From contig BPQB01000129.1 of assembly GCA_019973155.2 (NCBI GenBank), positions 1-54,171 on the forward strand: DNA of 54,171 nt. The letters are read 5' to 3'. A program made the position numbers and the translations under genes. The notes below the pieces were generated by a model. The model made no database searches. It saw only the letters and a program-made list of their open reading frames with translations, and was not told where the DNA came from. Every line of letters begins with the position of its first letter. Within the stretch, counting starts at the first letter, position 1. Shown here one piece after another: positions 1 to 11,902 of this stretch. Source of the DNA: Phanerochaete sordida. Its lineage: Eukaryota > Basidiomycota > Agaricomycetes > Polyporales > Phanerochaetaceae.

Positions 1-122
1 TGTAGCCCGGCTTGGGCATACTCGTTCCAATGGGCGTAGTTGGAGCCGTTGAGCTTCTCAAATCGGAAAGCTTCGGAAGTGGACGACATCCAGTAGGTAT
101 CCCGCGAGTTGGCGGGGCTCAT
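1..122 (-). CDS. Ty1/copia-type retrotransposon polyprotein, N-terminal fragment (runs off window)
   Basis: Read on the minus strand, an ATG at 122-120 opens a frame that stays open to the window edge (40 codons). It contains the stretch FRFEKLNGSNYAHWNEYAQA. The pattern F-x-KLNGxNYxxW is the hallmark of the N-terminal gag segment of Ty1/copia polyproteins, which form the virus-like particle. Just upstream of the ATG lies TGTTAGGTTATGAGC, where a primer-binding site and LTR end would be expected, but I cannot match a tRNA. Only the first 40 residues are visible, so whether the element is intact cannot be judged. The identification rests on one motif. Confidence 0.6.
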   Translation of the reverse strand, partial: MSPANSRDTYWMSSTSEAFRFEKLNGSNYAHWNEYAQAGL

Positions 123-1053
123 AACCTAACAACTTGAGGGGTGAACGAGCGTGGGTGCGAGGGGGCGACGAGCCGACGAATGAGCGAGCGGGAAGCGGAC
201 TGGTTCACGCGAGCGACGATGAGTGCGAGCGTGTATTTTAGTACTAGCGTCGAGTAGTAAAATATGAATACTAACCTGGTTCACGCGAGCGACGATGAGT
301 GCGAGCGTGAAGCCAGGACTACGAAAATCGGTAAAGAAATGCGTGCGGGCGCCACTCCGGCGTCCCGATTAGGTATGCCTAGTTCAACTGGCTCTGCCGA
401 GCCGTACTTTTGTCCACCACCACGTCTACTGACCCTTTCCTTCAACAGCTGCCACTCGTTCTGTTCTACTCTCTTTTTATTCTGCCTCTTGCAAGACTGC
501 AAATTTGACAATGACTACAGCATCCTCACTTCTGAGCAAAGTTTCTTTCCCGAGATATTTCAAGCCCGAGAAAGCGCCGCGGCGCGAAATCTGACAACAT
601 CCGGGCGTACCACGTTGTCCGCTTTCCGTGAAGCAGCGAATGACATTTGGAGCAGAATGTGCGCGGTAGCTTTCGGTTTTGTATATGAATGTTATATGAA
701 TGGCTGTATCTGACATGAATCAGGAAGCGGGGACGTTGCTATGAAGCTCTCCGTAGCCTGCGGATTCAACCATGCAGGCAGCTTCATGCTCGTATTGAAA
801 CTGAATGCATCATCGATACCGGCCTCGAACCCTCCCACATTCTTACCCTCGGCTACGCTGTTCGAAATGAAGGATGGCGAACCAAATCATTCGACGCCCG
901 CGATAGAGTTCGAGAAGGACGATTACTTGCACTGCATCCAAGTATCCCATGCGCTCGGCCGAGCGCGTGCTTCTATCCCCCCACTCGTGTTGAGCTCGAG
1001 GCCCCCAACCTTTCTCTTACACCTCCCACCATCCGCCGACGCGCTCGACGAGC
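123..1053. other. Intergenic stretch; possible copia LTR/leader with short direct repeats
   Basis: No convincing gene. The part next to the copia start could be LTR, but no TG..CA ends or target-site duplication were found. A 34-bp sequence beginning CTGGTTCACGCGAGCGACGA occurs exactly at 200-233 and 276-309. The spacer holds a near-perfect 12-bp inverted repeat (234-245 against 253-264). The second half, up to 1053, would contain the promoter and 5' UTR of the helicase-AAA gene; I see no clear TATA box. Small open frames here (for example 264-713) have no recognisable content. Confidence 0.4.
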
Positions 1054-4000
1054 ATGGATCCACGGGTCGCCAGGCTAAGCAAAGTCTTCAACGCGATTAT
1101 ACGCGGAGAACAGAGTATCACCCGGTACAATGCCACGCAGTTCCTGGAGGCCGTCTGTGCTCAACCTGAGCCTGTCGCTTGTGTCGACAAGCTCATCTCG
1201 AGCAAAGCTGGTCTCGCATCGCTACAAGCTGCGATATTCACGAACATTTCTCCGAGTTTTATGAACTCACATACCACCAATCTCATCCTGTACATCCGAG
1301 CGCCCGCGCTGAAGGACGTCGGTGGAGGGCTATATATCGAGCAGATCATCAAGAAGCTCGTCGAGCCTGCCGTCTTCTGGCGGGCGTTCTCTCAGGCCTT
1401 CCTCGCTGGCCAACTCCAAGAGAACGGTCAACAAGCGTTTGCGTGGCTGTTGCTACAGCTCGTATCCCTGCCTTCCACCGACGCAGCCCCATACCGCGAC
1501 CTAGCTCATGATGAAGACATCGCACAGAAGCTCGTCGACTCCTCCAGCGCCGAAGTACGTTCGCTCGGGCACAAGTTGAAGCACATCATCCAGACTGTTG
1601 GCTCCGCGAACGCGAACACGGAAAACACCCCAGGCGGACGCCACGACAACGACCACGTCGATTTTCGCCAGATTAGCGTCATGCCCTCCGCGGATGAGAC
1701 CATGTCGAAGGAGCCGGCGTTCCTGCGCACCGCCGCCGAGGTCGACGCGACGCCCACCGAGCAGCGCTTCCCCACCCACCTCGACAACCAGTTCCGCCTC
1801 TACCGCGAGGACATGCTGCACGAGCTGCGCGAGGAGCTCCAGATCGCGCTCGGGCAGCGCAAGGGCCGCCACCGCGGGCTCGTCCTCGACGGCCTGCAGC
1901 TCGTCGACATGTACGGCGTCGCGAGCCAGGGCCGCGGGCGCAACGACGCCTGGGGGCTCGTCCTCCGCATGCCGCCCGACACCGACCTCTGGTTCTTCCA
2001 GCGCGACAAGCCCAAGGACCGCAAGAAGTACCTCGAAAAGGACCGCAAGCTCCTGCGCGACGGCTCGATGGCCGCGCTCGTCATCGACGGCACCGTCGTC
2101 GCCTTCCCCAGCATGCGCCGCGACGAGGACCGCCTTGCGAAGACCCCGCCCGAGTTTGTCCTCCTCCTTAACGACAAACGCAGCGCGGTCGAGGCGCTCT
2201 GCAGGTTCCTCCGCACGCAGAACGCCAAGCTCATCCAGATCGACACCGCTGTCTTCTCATATGAGCCTGTTCTCACTGCTCTGCAAGAAATCTCGGCCAT
2301 GCCGCTCGCGCCGGAGCTTGTCGAGTGGGAGAAGGGCAAGACCTTCGAGTCGCCTCCGACGACGAACACACTCGAGTCTATCATCGCTGCGATAAGTCGC
2401 GATCCGAAGCAGGATCTGAAGGACCTGCTCAAACTACCCAAGTCGATCATACTCGATGACGCGCAAGCCGAAGCTCTTCTGGTCTGCCTGAAAAACAGGG
2501 TCGCTATCATACAAGGTCCTCCAGGTGCGCATTTACGTGGCGAATTTAGTTTGTTCGATCCCTCATCATATACATGTCAGGCACTGGAAAGTCGTTCATT
2601 GGAGCTCTCGCCGCGAAGATCCTACACGATTTGACAGATATGAAGATCCTCACATGCTGCTACACCAATCACGCTCTGGACCAGTTCCTCGAGGACCTCC
2701 TCGACATCGATATCCCTGCCGATAACATGGTGCGTCTCGGAGGCAAGTCAACGACGCGCACCGAGCCACTGTCTCTATACAACCAGCGGCAGAAAGCCAC
2801 CCGAGGCCGAAATGACTGGGCGCAGATCGACCAGCTCAAGGTCAACGCCGCGGACTCGCTCAGCAAACTCGAGACGGCCTTCCAAGCGTGCATGGCGCTT
2901 CGAGTCAGCCCCAAGGAGCTCATGGATTACCTCGAGTTCTCCGAGCCCGAGTTCTTCCACGCCTTCACGGTTCCGCAGGCCGCCGACGGTATGCAGCGCG
3001 TCGGCAAGCGCGGCAAGACCGTCGGACCGTCATATCTCCTCGACCAGTGGACGCGCGGCTTCGACGCGGGCGTGCTCCGCCACGCGCAGAACGTAAAAGA
3101 GACACCCGATGTCTGGCGCATGCCCGTGCCCGGACGCCGTGCACGCCTCGCGCAGTGGCAGGATGCGATCATCCGCGAGCATGTCGAGCAGCTTTGCGAG
3201 CTCGGCGCGGCGTTCAACGAGTGCCAGGCGAAGCTCACGCGCAAGTTCGCCGAGGGAAACCTGATGACGCTCCTCACCAAGCGCATCATCGGGTGCACGA
3301 CGACGGGCGCGGCGATGAACAAAAGGGAGCTGCGCGAGGCGCTGCCGGAGACGTTGATTGTAGAGGAGGCTGGCGAAATCCTGGAGAGTCACGTGCTCAC
3401 CGCCCTGGGCGAAGAGACCCGTCGCCTCATTCTCATCGGAGACCACAAGTGAGTAGTTATCAAATGTTATGTCTGGTCCATGTGTGCTGACTTTGACTGC
3501 TAGGCAGCTCCGACCGAAGGTGGACAACTACACACTGACCGTCGAGAAGGGCAACGGCTTCGATCTCAACAGATCGCTCTTCGAACGACTCGTCCTGCGA
3601 GGCTACCCGCATGCCACGCTCATCAAGCAGCACCGCATGCGCCCTGAGATCTCCTCCTACGTGCGCCGCCTCACCTACCCCGGACTCGTCGACGCCCCCG
3701 GCACGCAAAACCGTCCGAACCTGCGCGGCATCACGGACAATATCGTCTTCATCACGCACGACAAGCCCGAGGACAACCACACCGAGATCGCGGACCGCCG
3801 CGACGAGGGGGGGACGTCTTCGAAGCAGAACACGTTCGAGGTCGAGATGATCCTGAAGATCCTGCGCTACCTCGCGCAGAACGGCTACGGCACAGACCAC
3901 GTCGTCATCCTCACGCCCTACCTCGGACAGCTCCACCGCCTGCGCGATGCTCTGCAAAAGGGTGCGATTGCCGACCCTGTCCTCAATGACCTGGACTCGT

Positions 4001-7000
4001 GGGATTTGGTACGCGCTGGCCTTATGTCTGCTGGTGCGGCGAAGTTTGCAAAGAAATCGGTCCGCCTCGCGACCATTGGTGCGTCCTCCTGTGCTCCGTT
4101 GTACAACAAAAGTCTCATTATAAATTGCAGATAACTACCAGGGCGAGGAAAGCGACATCGTGCTGGTCTCGCTAACGCGCAGCAACGCTTCGCACGACAT
4201 CGGCTTCATGTTCTCGCCTGAGCGCCTCAACGTACTGCTCTCTCGTGCGCGCAATGCGCTCATCATGATTGGCAATGCGGAAACGTTCAGCGGTGCGCGC
4301 AAGGGAGGCGAGCTCTGGACGAGTCTGTTCACCATGATGAAAGCCGATGGGCACATCCATGACGGGCTTCCTGTCCGCTGCGAGCGTCATCCTACCAAGA
4401 CCGCGGTCCTCAAGAACCCGCAGCAGTTCGAAGAATATTGTCCGGACGGCGGATGCCAAGAGAAATGGTATGGTCTTCAGCCCTGTCGTCCCTCTGAACT
4501 CGCTCTAATTTGATCTCCTCGCCTCATTAGCACCGCCATGCTGGTGTGCGGCATACATCAATGTCCTTCGAAGTGCCACCAGCTCTACGATCACTCGAAG
4601 ATGACGTGCGAGGCCGTTCTGGACTACACATGCCCGAACGGACACAAGCGCACATACCGATGCCACCAGCCGCCCCCAAGCACATGCGCCAAGTGCGAGA
4701 AAGCCGCAGAGAGCGCAGCGAAGAAGAAGCAGAAAGAGTTCGAGAAACAGCAGGCACGCGACGCCGAGCTGCGCGAGCATGCCAAACGAATTGCGAAGCT
4801 AGACGAGGAGATCGAGGCTGAACAGGATGCGCAGAAGGAGCACGAGCTTGCGCGCGACCGCGCGAATGCTATCCTGCAGAAGCAGAAGGATCTCGCGGAT
4901 GCCAAGGCGCGCACCGCGAAGAAGGCTGCTGCTGCGCAGAATCAGCCTCAAAGCGCTCCCCCTCCGCCTCAAAACGCTCCCCCTCCACCTCCAAGGTCCG
5001 CACCCTCCGCCACCCCGGCAGCTGCTCCGGACAGTTCCGCTGCTCCTTCTCAATATGCTCCTGCGGATCCCTCGAGCCAAGACGCAGATCGCACTAGGCG
5101 GCCCTCAACTCCGCCTCTGTCTACTTACGATGATACGCCGCCACCTCTCCCGCCATCCAAGTCAGAACAGGAGTGGCAGCGCCAGAAGGACATCGAAGGC
5201 GCGGATAACGCTAGCATCGACGCAATCATGGCGATGACCGGTTTGGAGAAGGTCAAGGAGCAGGTCTTGAAGATCAAGGCCAAGATTGATACCACGAAGC
5301 GTCAAGGAACGTCAGTCAAAGAGGAGAGGTTCAACGTCGTCCTTCAAGGCAATCCAGGAACTGGTACGTTCTCCCCACCCTGTACCTGGGACATAAACTC
5401 ATGACTGTAAAGGCAAGACTACGATCGCACGTCACTACGCCAAGTTCCTTGCGTCCGTCGACATTCTCCCGAACGACAAGTTCATCGAGACCACTGGTGC
5501 TCGCTTGGCGAACGACGGCGTGCCCGGTGCCAAGAAGCAGGTCGAGGACATGCTCAAGGAAGGGGGTGGTACCATCTTCATCGACGAGGCCTACCAGCTC
5601 ACAGGCGAGCACAACTTCAGTGGCGGACAGGTCCTCGATTTCCTCCTCGCCGAGATGGAGAACAACGTCGGGAAGATCGTCTTCATTCTCGCCGGGTACA
5701 ACAAACAGATGGAGAAGTTCTTCGAGCATAACCCGGGTCTCACTAGCCGAGTACCGTACTCGCTGCAGTTCGCTGACTACGAAGATCCCGAGCTACATCT
5801 GATGCTCGATAAGCTCATACAGAAGCGATATGGCGGGCGGATGAAGGCAGAAGGCGGGATGTACGGCCTGTACATGCGCGTCGCTGTCAGAAGGCTTGGC
5901 CGGAGGCGCGGAAAAGACGGCTTCGGCAACGCTCGAGAGCTGCACAACATGCTTGCAGTGGTATCCGAGAGGCAGGCGACACGCTTGGCTGAGGAACGCA
6001 AGGCGGGGAATATCCCAGACGACTTCGTTCTGACCAAGGACGACATCATCGGCCCCGACCCTTCGAAAGCGGTCCTCAAGAGCACCGCGTGGACGAAGCT
6101 GCACAAACTCATAGGACTTCCTGAGGTCAAACGCTCCATCCAGAATCTCTTCGACCTCATTGCAGAGAACTACAAGCGCGAGCTTAAGGAGAAGCAGCCC
6201 ATACAGATGTCGCTCAACCGCGTGTTTTTGGGCAACCCTGGGACTGGGAAGACGACGGTGGCGAAGCTCTACGGCCGTGTTCTCGCCGATCTTGGTTTGC
6301 TGAGCAATGGCGAAGGTGCGCTCAGCAGCTTGCCGGATTAGTCCATGCATCTAACCACTTATCTAGTCGTGCTCAAGAACCCTGCTGACTTTATCGGAAG
6401 TGTCCTTGGTGAATCGGAGAAAAATACGAAGGCCGTTCTGGCCGCTACTGTTGGCAAAGTTTTGGTCATCGACGAGGTAATTATATTGACTATCTGCATT
6501 CGACTGCCTCTTACATTTTTCTTAGGCGTATTCTTTGTATGGAGGAGGCGGCTCAAGTGGCGGGAGCTCCAGCGATCCTTACAAGACGGCGGTGATCGAC
6601 GCCATCGTTGCTGAGGTGCAGAACGTACCCGGAGAAGATCGCTGCGTTCTCATGTGCGGTTATGAGCCACAGATGAGGGAGATGTTCCAGGTAAGCTTCG
6701 CATTACGAATTATTGCATGCGACGCATCCTCATAGACGACCTTCTTCAGAATGTCAATCCAGGCCTATCGCGGCGGTTCGCCATCGAAGACGCATTCCGT
6801 TTCGATGACTTCACGGACGCTGAGCTTCGAGCGATTCTGGACCTGAAACTCAAGGAGCAAGACCTCGACGCGACTGAAGAAGCAAAGACGGTGGCAATTG
6901 ACGTCCTCAGTCGGGCCCGCAATCGCCCGAATTTCGGGAATGGTGGCGAGGTCGAGAATATGCTCGGAAAAGCGAAGAACAACTACCAGTCGCGCCAATC

Positions 7001-8589
7001 GAAGCTACCCACATCCCAGCGGTCTTTCGACGTCCTGTTTGAGCCCATCGACTTCGACCCCAATTTCAGTCGCGCGGACAATTCAGACGTGAACTTGGAG
7101 AAGCTGTTCGAGGACGTTGTCGGATGCGAAAAGATCGTGGAGAAGCTCCGAGAGTACCAGAACATCGCGCGTGTCACGAAGCAGCGCGGCCAAGATCCTC
7201 GCGAGGCGCGCCACCTTATCCCTACGAACTTCGTCTTCAAGGGACCTCCTGGTGAGTGCGCCCACGTGCTGTCCACCGACGCAGTGCTGACAGCATGCAG
7301 GTACCGGAAAGACGACAACTGCGCGCAAGATGGGCCAAGTCTACTACGACATGGGCTTCCTATCGTCTACTGAAGTCATCGAGTGCTCGGCATCCGATCT
7401 CGTGGGGCAGTACGTCGGACAGACGGGACCGAAGACGAAGCAGGTCTTCGACCGCGCTCTCGGCAAGGTCTTGTTCATAGACGAAGCATATCGTCTTAGC
7501 GAGGGACCGTTCGCGAAGGAGGCCATGGACGAGCTCGTCGGCATTCTCACTCAGGAAGCCTTCATCGGGAAGCTCATCGTCATCATCGCTGGGTACGACA
7601 AGGAGATGAACCAGCTTCTGGCCGTCAACCCCGGGCTTGCGAGTCGCTTCCCCGAGGAAGTCTACTTCGAGAACATGTCTCCTCAGCATTGCCTGGAGAT
7701 CCTCCGGAAGGACCTCGTCAAGAACGACATCGAATGCGCCGCGCTCGAAGCGACCTCCTCCAATGAGTATCGGCAAATGATGGACCTCATCGCCCAGCTG
7801 TCCGCGCTGGACTCGTGGGGTAACGCACGCGACATGAAGACGTTGGCGAAGCAGATGGTGCGCATCGCGTTCAAACGCGTAACGGGCATCCAGAAGGGCG
7901 CCAGGCTGCCCCTCTCCGGCCCCGACGCTGTGACGTGCATCGCCGAGATGCTGGTCGCGCGAGTCGCGCGAGCGACGAACCTGCCACCCACGTCCACCGG
8001 GCACACGCTTCCAACGCAGATCCGCGATCCCCCTACCCCACATGCGCCGAACATCTCCACCGCTCAAGCAACACGAACTGCTGCTGCCGAGCCTGAACCT
8101 GCCCAGGAGCAGAACGAGGCACCGCCCTCGGACGCAGGCCGCGATGCAGGAGTCACAGACGCCGTCTGGAAGCAGCTCGAGGCGGACAAGCGAGCAGCAC
8201 TTGAGGCCGAGCGCCGCCGCGAGGAAGAGTTGCGCGCGCTCGAGCAGGCAGCCGAGGATGCACGTCGCGCGGAAGAAGCGCAGAAAGCCCTCGAGGAGCA
8301 GCTCGCCCGCCGTGCGCGCGAGGCCGCCGCGGACGTGGAGCTCAAGCGTGCGCTGGAGGCGCAGCGGCTCAAGTTGCTTGCGGCCGCGGCCGAACGCGAG
8401 CGCAGGGCGAAGGAGCTGGAGGCGCGCCGCCAGAAGGAGATAGAGGAGAAGCGCAAGGACCAGGCGGCACAGCAGAAGCTACGCCAGATGGGAGTGTGCT
8501 CTGCCGGATACCGTTGGATCAAACAGGCGGGAGGATACAGATGTGAGGCTGGGGGTCACTGGGTGTCCAATTCGCAGCTTGGAATGTAA
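1054..8589 (+). CDS. ZNFX1/NFX1-type SF1 helicase fused to three CbbX/SpoVK-like AAA+ ATPase modules
   Basis: Ten exons: 1054-2524, 2581-3448, 3504-4078, 4131-4467, 4531-5363, 5413-6315, 6367-6476, 6526-6690, 6750-7251, 7301-8589. They sum to 7,053 nt, or 2,350 residues. Residues 1-200 are helical and resemble the armadillo-like N-terminus of ZNFX1. The SF1 helicase has GPPGTGKS (about 488, restored across intron 1), the motif II variant VEEAGE (about 747), GDHKQLRP (about 777, across intron 2) and DNYQGEESDIV (about 971, across intron 3). A Cys/His region (about 1075-1140, CGIHQCPSKCH) resembles NFX1 fingers. A Pro-rich linker follows, then three AAA+ modules with Walker A at about 1356, 1631 and 1918 and Walker B IDEAY at about 1412, 1699 and 1978. 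The protein ends in an E/R/A-rich coiled coil and a short Cys/Trp motif. NFX1-type helicases such as S. pombe Hrr1 and Neurospora SAD-3 act in RNA silencing; CbbX-type AAA+ proteins remodel proteins. A role in RNA surveillance is inference. Confidence 0.93.
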
Positions 8590-10387
8590 TCGCAAGAATA
8601 TTGTCGCATTGTATGTACATAATCATAGACAAGAAATCCCTTCGCTCCGCTCCGGTGAGGAGACTAATCTACGACGAAATGTCTTTGCTTTGATCCAGCA
8701 GGAAACTCGACCGCACACTCCAGATCAAACATCGGAACGTAAGAGCAAATCGCTCAACGATATCGTTAGACACAGCCTGAGTTAGATACCATAAGGAGCG
8801 CATGGTGCCACCAGTTTTGCGTCTACCAAAAAATCGTGATGTCCCTGTCCTGCCGTCGTTCTATCGCGCCGTCTGCAATGAATTGTTGCTCATGCAGATC
8901 ACCAGTCCTGTGGTGGTTGACCGGTGACCGTGCAAGTTCCATCGACCGCGAAAACCGTCCACAACTCCGGGATCGCCTGATCAGGTCCCAAAGATGCCAC
9001 TGCATGAATATCTTCCGTAGTAAAATGCTATTTGGTGCGCGGGACTCGGAGCAGAGTACTATACAGGGAGTGTCAAACATGCAGAACGACTGTCGTATGG
9101 AAGGTGCACGCACTCGCAATATCGGCGCTCCGGTACCAGTGCGTGCCATCCGTACGGAATTGACGAGCTGCGCTCCGAAGACCTGCCCGGAGCGCAGCTC
9201 GTCGACTCATTTTATAGTGCCACTGGATCGTAGGCAGTAGTGAGCCTGTAGAGCTGTAGCCGAGCCTACAAAACAGGCCTAGACATCGTGGCGAAGCACC
9301 GCGGCCGCGCTTTGCGCCGCTGGCGCGTGCATTCTGCGAGCGAGGAAATTGGCAGTATGCTCACGTCGTCTGCGACAGTGGTCGCGACGGACATCGCGAC
9401 GTTCTTGCCTCCGCACTCGACGTTAACGGCCTTCGGGTCTGGCGCGTCAGGTGCAGGGTGAAATTGCACGCACCACGAGCCTGATTGCATTGACGTACGG
9501 CGCGAGCCCTGTCGGCCGGACGCAGCTGGAGTTGAAGCCGCGCCACCACATGGAGTCGTGCATCCGGGTGGCGGGGTCGGACAGCACGCCGCGAAGACCG
9601 ATCGCAAAGGTCGCCGCGGGCGCGACGGATGGAGTGTGCGGAACAGGCCGCAGAATATCTGTTAGTGAGCTAAGTGCGGACATCGCTCGCTCTGCACGAT
9701 CCCGGTCATGTGCCGCCGCGCGCGTCGCGCGCCGACGGTGTCACCTCTTCGTCCCTAGCGGCGCACGCATGCGCCCGATCTCGACTGCAGCTCGCGACAG
9801 GGCTTGAACCATGTCATTGAAGGAATCGCTGCCCCTCGAGCCCGCAACCAGCACAGTTAACCTCCGCGTAGGGTGCCTCGCGGTCTGTTTATGCGCTCAT
9901 GGCACTCTGAAGATCGCCACGCCCCTACCGGGACACGCAAATGACCCTTCGTAAGGCATTAAGAAATGAGCTAACACTGTGAGTGGGACATAGACCTACC
10001 ACTGCTGCGAAGCAGGCTGGAGCTTCGGGACACGTTGAGGTGGCGGAGAGAGAGAAGGGGGAAATTAGGAGGGTGGCGTGCCGCGGACCTGTTTATTTAG
10101 GGCCAGGAAAATTGTCCTGGCGCTGCCACGTCTACGACCTGATGCATTGATGCCGTGACCGGGACCGCAGCAGGTGCTGGGACGTAGGAGACCCGGGTGC
10201 GGGACCCGAGTGAACCGAACAGTATATATGCTGGCTCAGGTTAAGCAGACTCCCCAGGTCACTAGACCTCTCGTTGGGCAATCGTATAGAATCGTTACTT
10301 TCGGTCGATGTGCATAATAATAGAGTAATAATAATAACGCATCGGCTCGCTACAGCGACAGCATAGTCCAATTAGAATCCAATTGTA
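8590..10387. other. Intergenic region with a strong hairpin and a decayed-looking open frame
   Basis: This is the 3' flank of the helicase-AAA gene and, from the other side, the 3' flank of a minus-strand F-box gene. I recognise no gene. A perfect inverted repeat lies at 9162-9203. On the minus strand around 9266-9690, two overlapping frames look less random than their surroundings (for example PDPKAVNVECGGKNVAM) but carry no family motif and are broken by stops. Around 10301-10345 the DNA becomes AT-rich, with ATAATAATAATA-type runs. Confidence 0.5.
9162..9203. repeat. Perfect 16-bp inverted repeat with 10-nt loop
   Basis: The left arm GACGAGCTGCGCTCCG (9162-9177) and the right arm CGGAGCGCAGCTCGTC (9188-9203) are exact reverse complements around a 10-base spacer. 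A short T-rich stretch (TCATTTTATAG) follows. It is intergenic, about 570 bp after the stop codon of the helicase-AAA gene, too far for an ordinary fungal 3' end. It may be the core of a small inverted-repeat element. Confidence 0.85.
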
Positions 10388-11902
10388 TCACGACTCCTCA
10401 GACGGTGCACAAGGACAGATCGGATCCTCATGGCGACAGTACACATCAAGAGAATCTTTCGCGTCGAGACGCTGCTCGTCGTGACCTCGCTTCCACACGA
10501 AAGGATGGGACTTCCAGATGTCGATCTCCAGCTCGACAAGTGCGGGGAAAGCTTCCAGAATTTGGGGGACCTTGGCCCGCCAGAGTGCAGGGAACGCCCG
10601 TTTGGGCTGTGGCCGCTTTACCTCGGAGCCTCCACGCATCTTCGTAAACACCTCTAACCAGAGCTCCACCGTAATTCTGAGGTAGCGAACATTGGTCCCG
10701 CACATCTGCTGAAGGGCTTCGATCTGTCATGACCCAACATGAGCACCACAATTCCCAAGCTTGCCGGGGCAGCCACGTACCAGTAGCGCGTGAACCTTCG
10801 CGGAGCAATCCCCAGACTCCATCAGTCTGAACGTCAAGTCGAGCTTGCGTAGCGACGGAAAGCTGAGGATGCGTTCGAGGTGCGCAGGGCTACACCGCGT
10901 CGAGGCGGTGAGAACTAGGTGTTCGGGCCACGTGTCGTGCAAGACGGCGAGGGTGTATCCGGGCTTGCTGCTCAGCTCGATCCCGTCCAGCCCGATTCTA
11001 AGTTGCGTCACGCGACACCGGAGGCCCAGGACCCACAGGGTAATCGGGTCGCCCTCGAGCCGCTCCAGCAGCTTCCACCGCATGCGCGAGCAATTCTGGA
11101 CGTGGCGATTGTATGTGCGGACCTGGAGGAACGCGTCTTCGTCGAAATCTTCGGGCGCCACCGTGTACCTGAACTCGAAGTCCGGGTTCTTGATGCACAG
11201 TTTTCGCAATGTAGGGAAGGTGGAAACCAAGTCACTGACCAGAATGTTCTGCGCAGACGTCCAGGAGAGCTCCTCGACGGCCCGAAAGCACAGACCGTCC
11301 TCGGGAGCAATAGCAGGCCCGCCAGACTGAAAGTAATATTGGATGGACAAGGAACGGAGAGTGTGTGCCGAGCCTGCGAGGGCCTGCAGAGGGTGGAAGA
11401 TGGTCGGTGTCGGTATGAGCGGTAATGTGCCGATGTGTAATTCCTCGAGCTTCGAACCCATGCGCTGGAGCAGCTGCATCAGAGCTGGCGAGTATTCGGT
11501 GGTGTGCACAAGTTTGAGGCTGCGGAGGTTCTCCAAGGATAGGACCCAGCTCGCCAGATAGCCATCGACTTCTGTGACGTTCATATCGACCTCGAGTGAC
11601 CGTATGGACGTGAAATTGCGTGGGAGCGCGCGGAACAAGGTCCGAATGCGATCGTCGAGTGCTGCAACTGGACAGCTGAGGCTTCGAATGAGCGCGAAGC
11701 GCGCGGGGTTCTTGAGAAGGTGCCTCCGGTACAGCGCAAAGCGGGACTGATAGTGACCACGCCACGAGCGGACGAGCTGTACGTCGCGAAGGAGGATGGG
11801 GATGCCAAGATCGTACAGCGCGCGACAAGTCGCCATTGCTCGTGAGAGCTCCGGCAGGTCGAGATACTCCATCGCGCACGCGATCACGTCGTTGTTCAAC
11901 AT
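10388..11902 (-). CDS. F-box/LRR-like protein, tandem paralogue 1
   Basis: Two exons on the minus strand (11902-10781 and 10723-10388) joined over a 57-bp phase-0 intron (10724-10780, GTACGT..CAG) give 485 residues. The start chosen is the first ATG (11902); the open frame extends two codons further to a GTG. The N-terminus (NNDVIACAMEYLDLPELSRA, then CRALYDLGIPILLRDVQLV) has the form of a basidiomycete F-box-like helix bundle. The rest is a run of leucine-rich segments (SIRSLEVDM, NLRSLKLVH, SLRKLDLTF). F-box proteins join SCF ubiquitin ligases through Skp1 and choose substrates with the C-terminal repeats; that role is family knowledge. The closest relative is the next gene, at 12895-14391, with the same intron in the same place. 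The substrate is unknown. Confidence 0.85.

Noticed and set aside
1598..2395. 265-codon plus-strand frame rich in S, R and T
   Set aside because: It is a shadow of helicase exon 1; the main frame continues into the Walker A motif.
1054..8589. Several separate genes (helicase, zinc finger and two or three AAA proteins)
   Set aside because: Each interruption is a 49-63 bp GT..AG intron that restores a motif in phase, and the total length is divisible by three.
10132..10371. Solo LTR next to the F-box gene
   Set aside because: AT-rich sequence and a small direct repeat are present, but no TG..CA ends or target duplication could be found.
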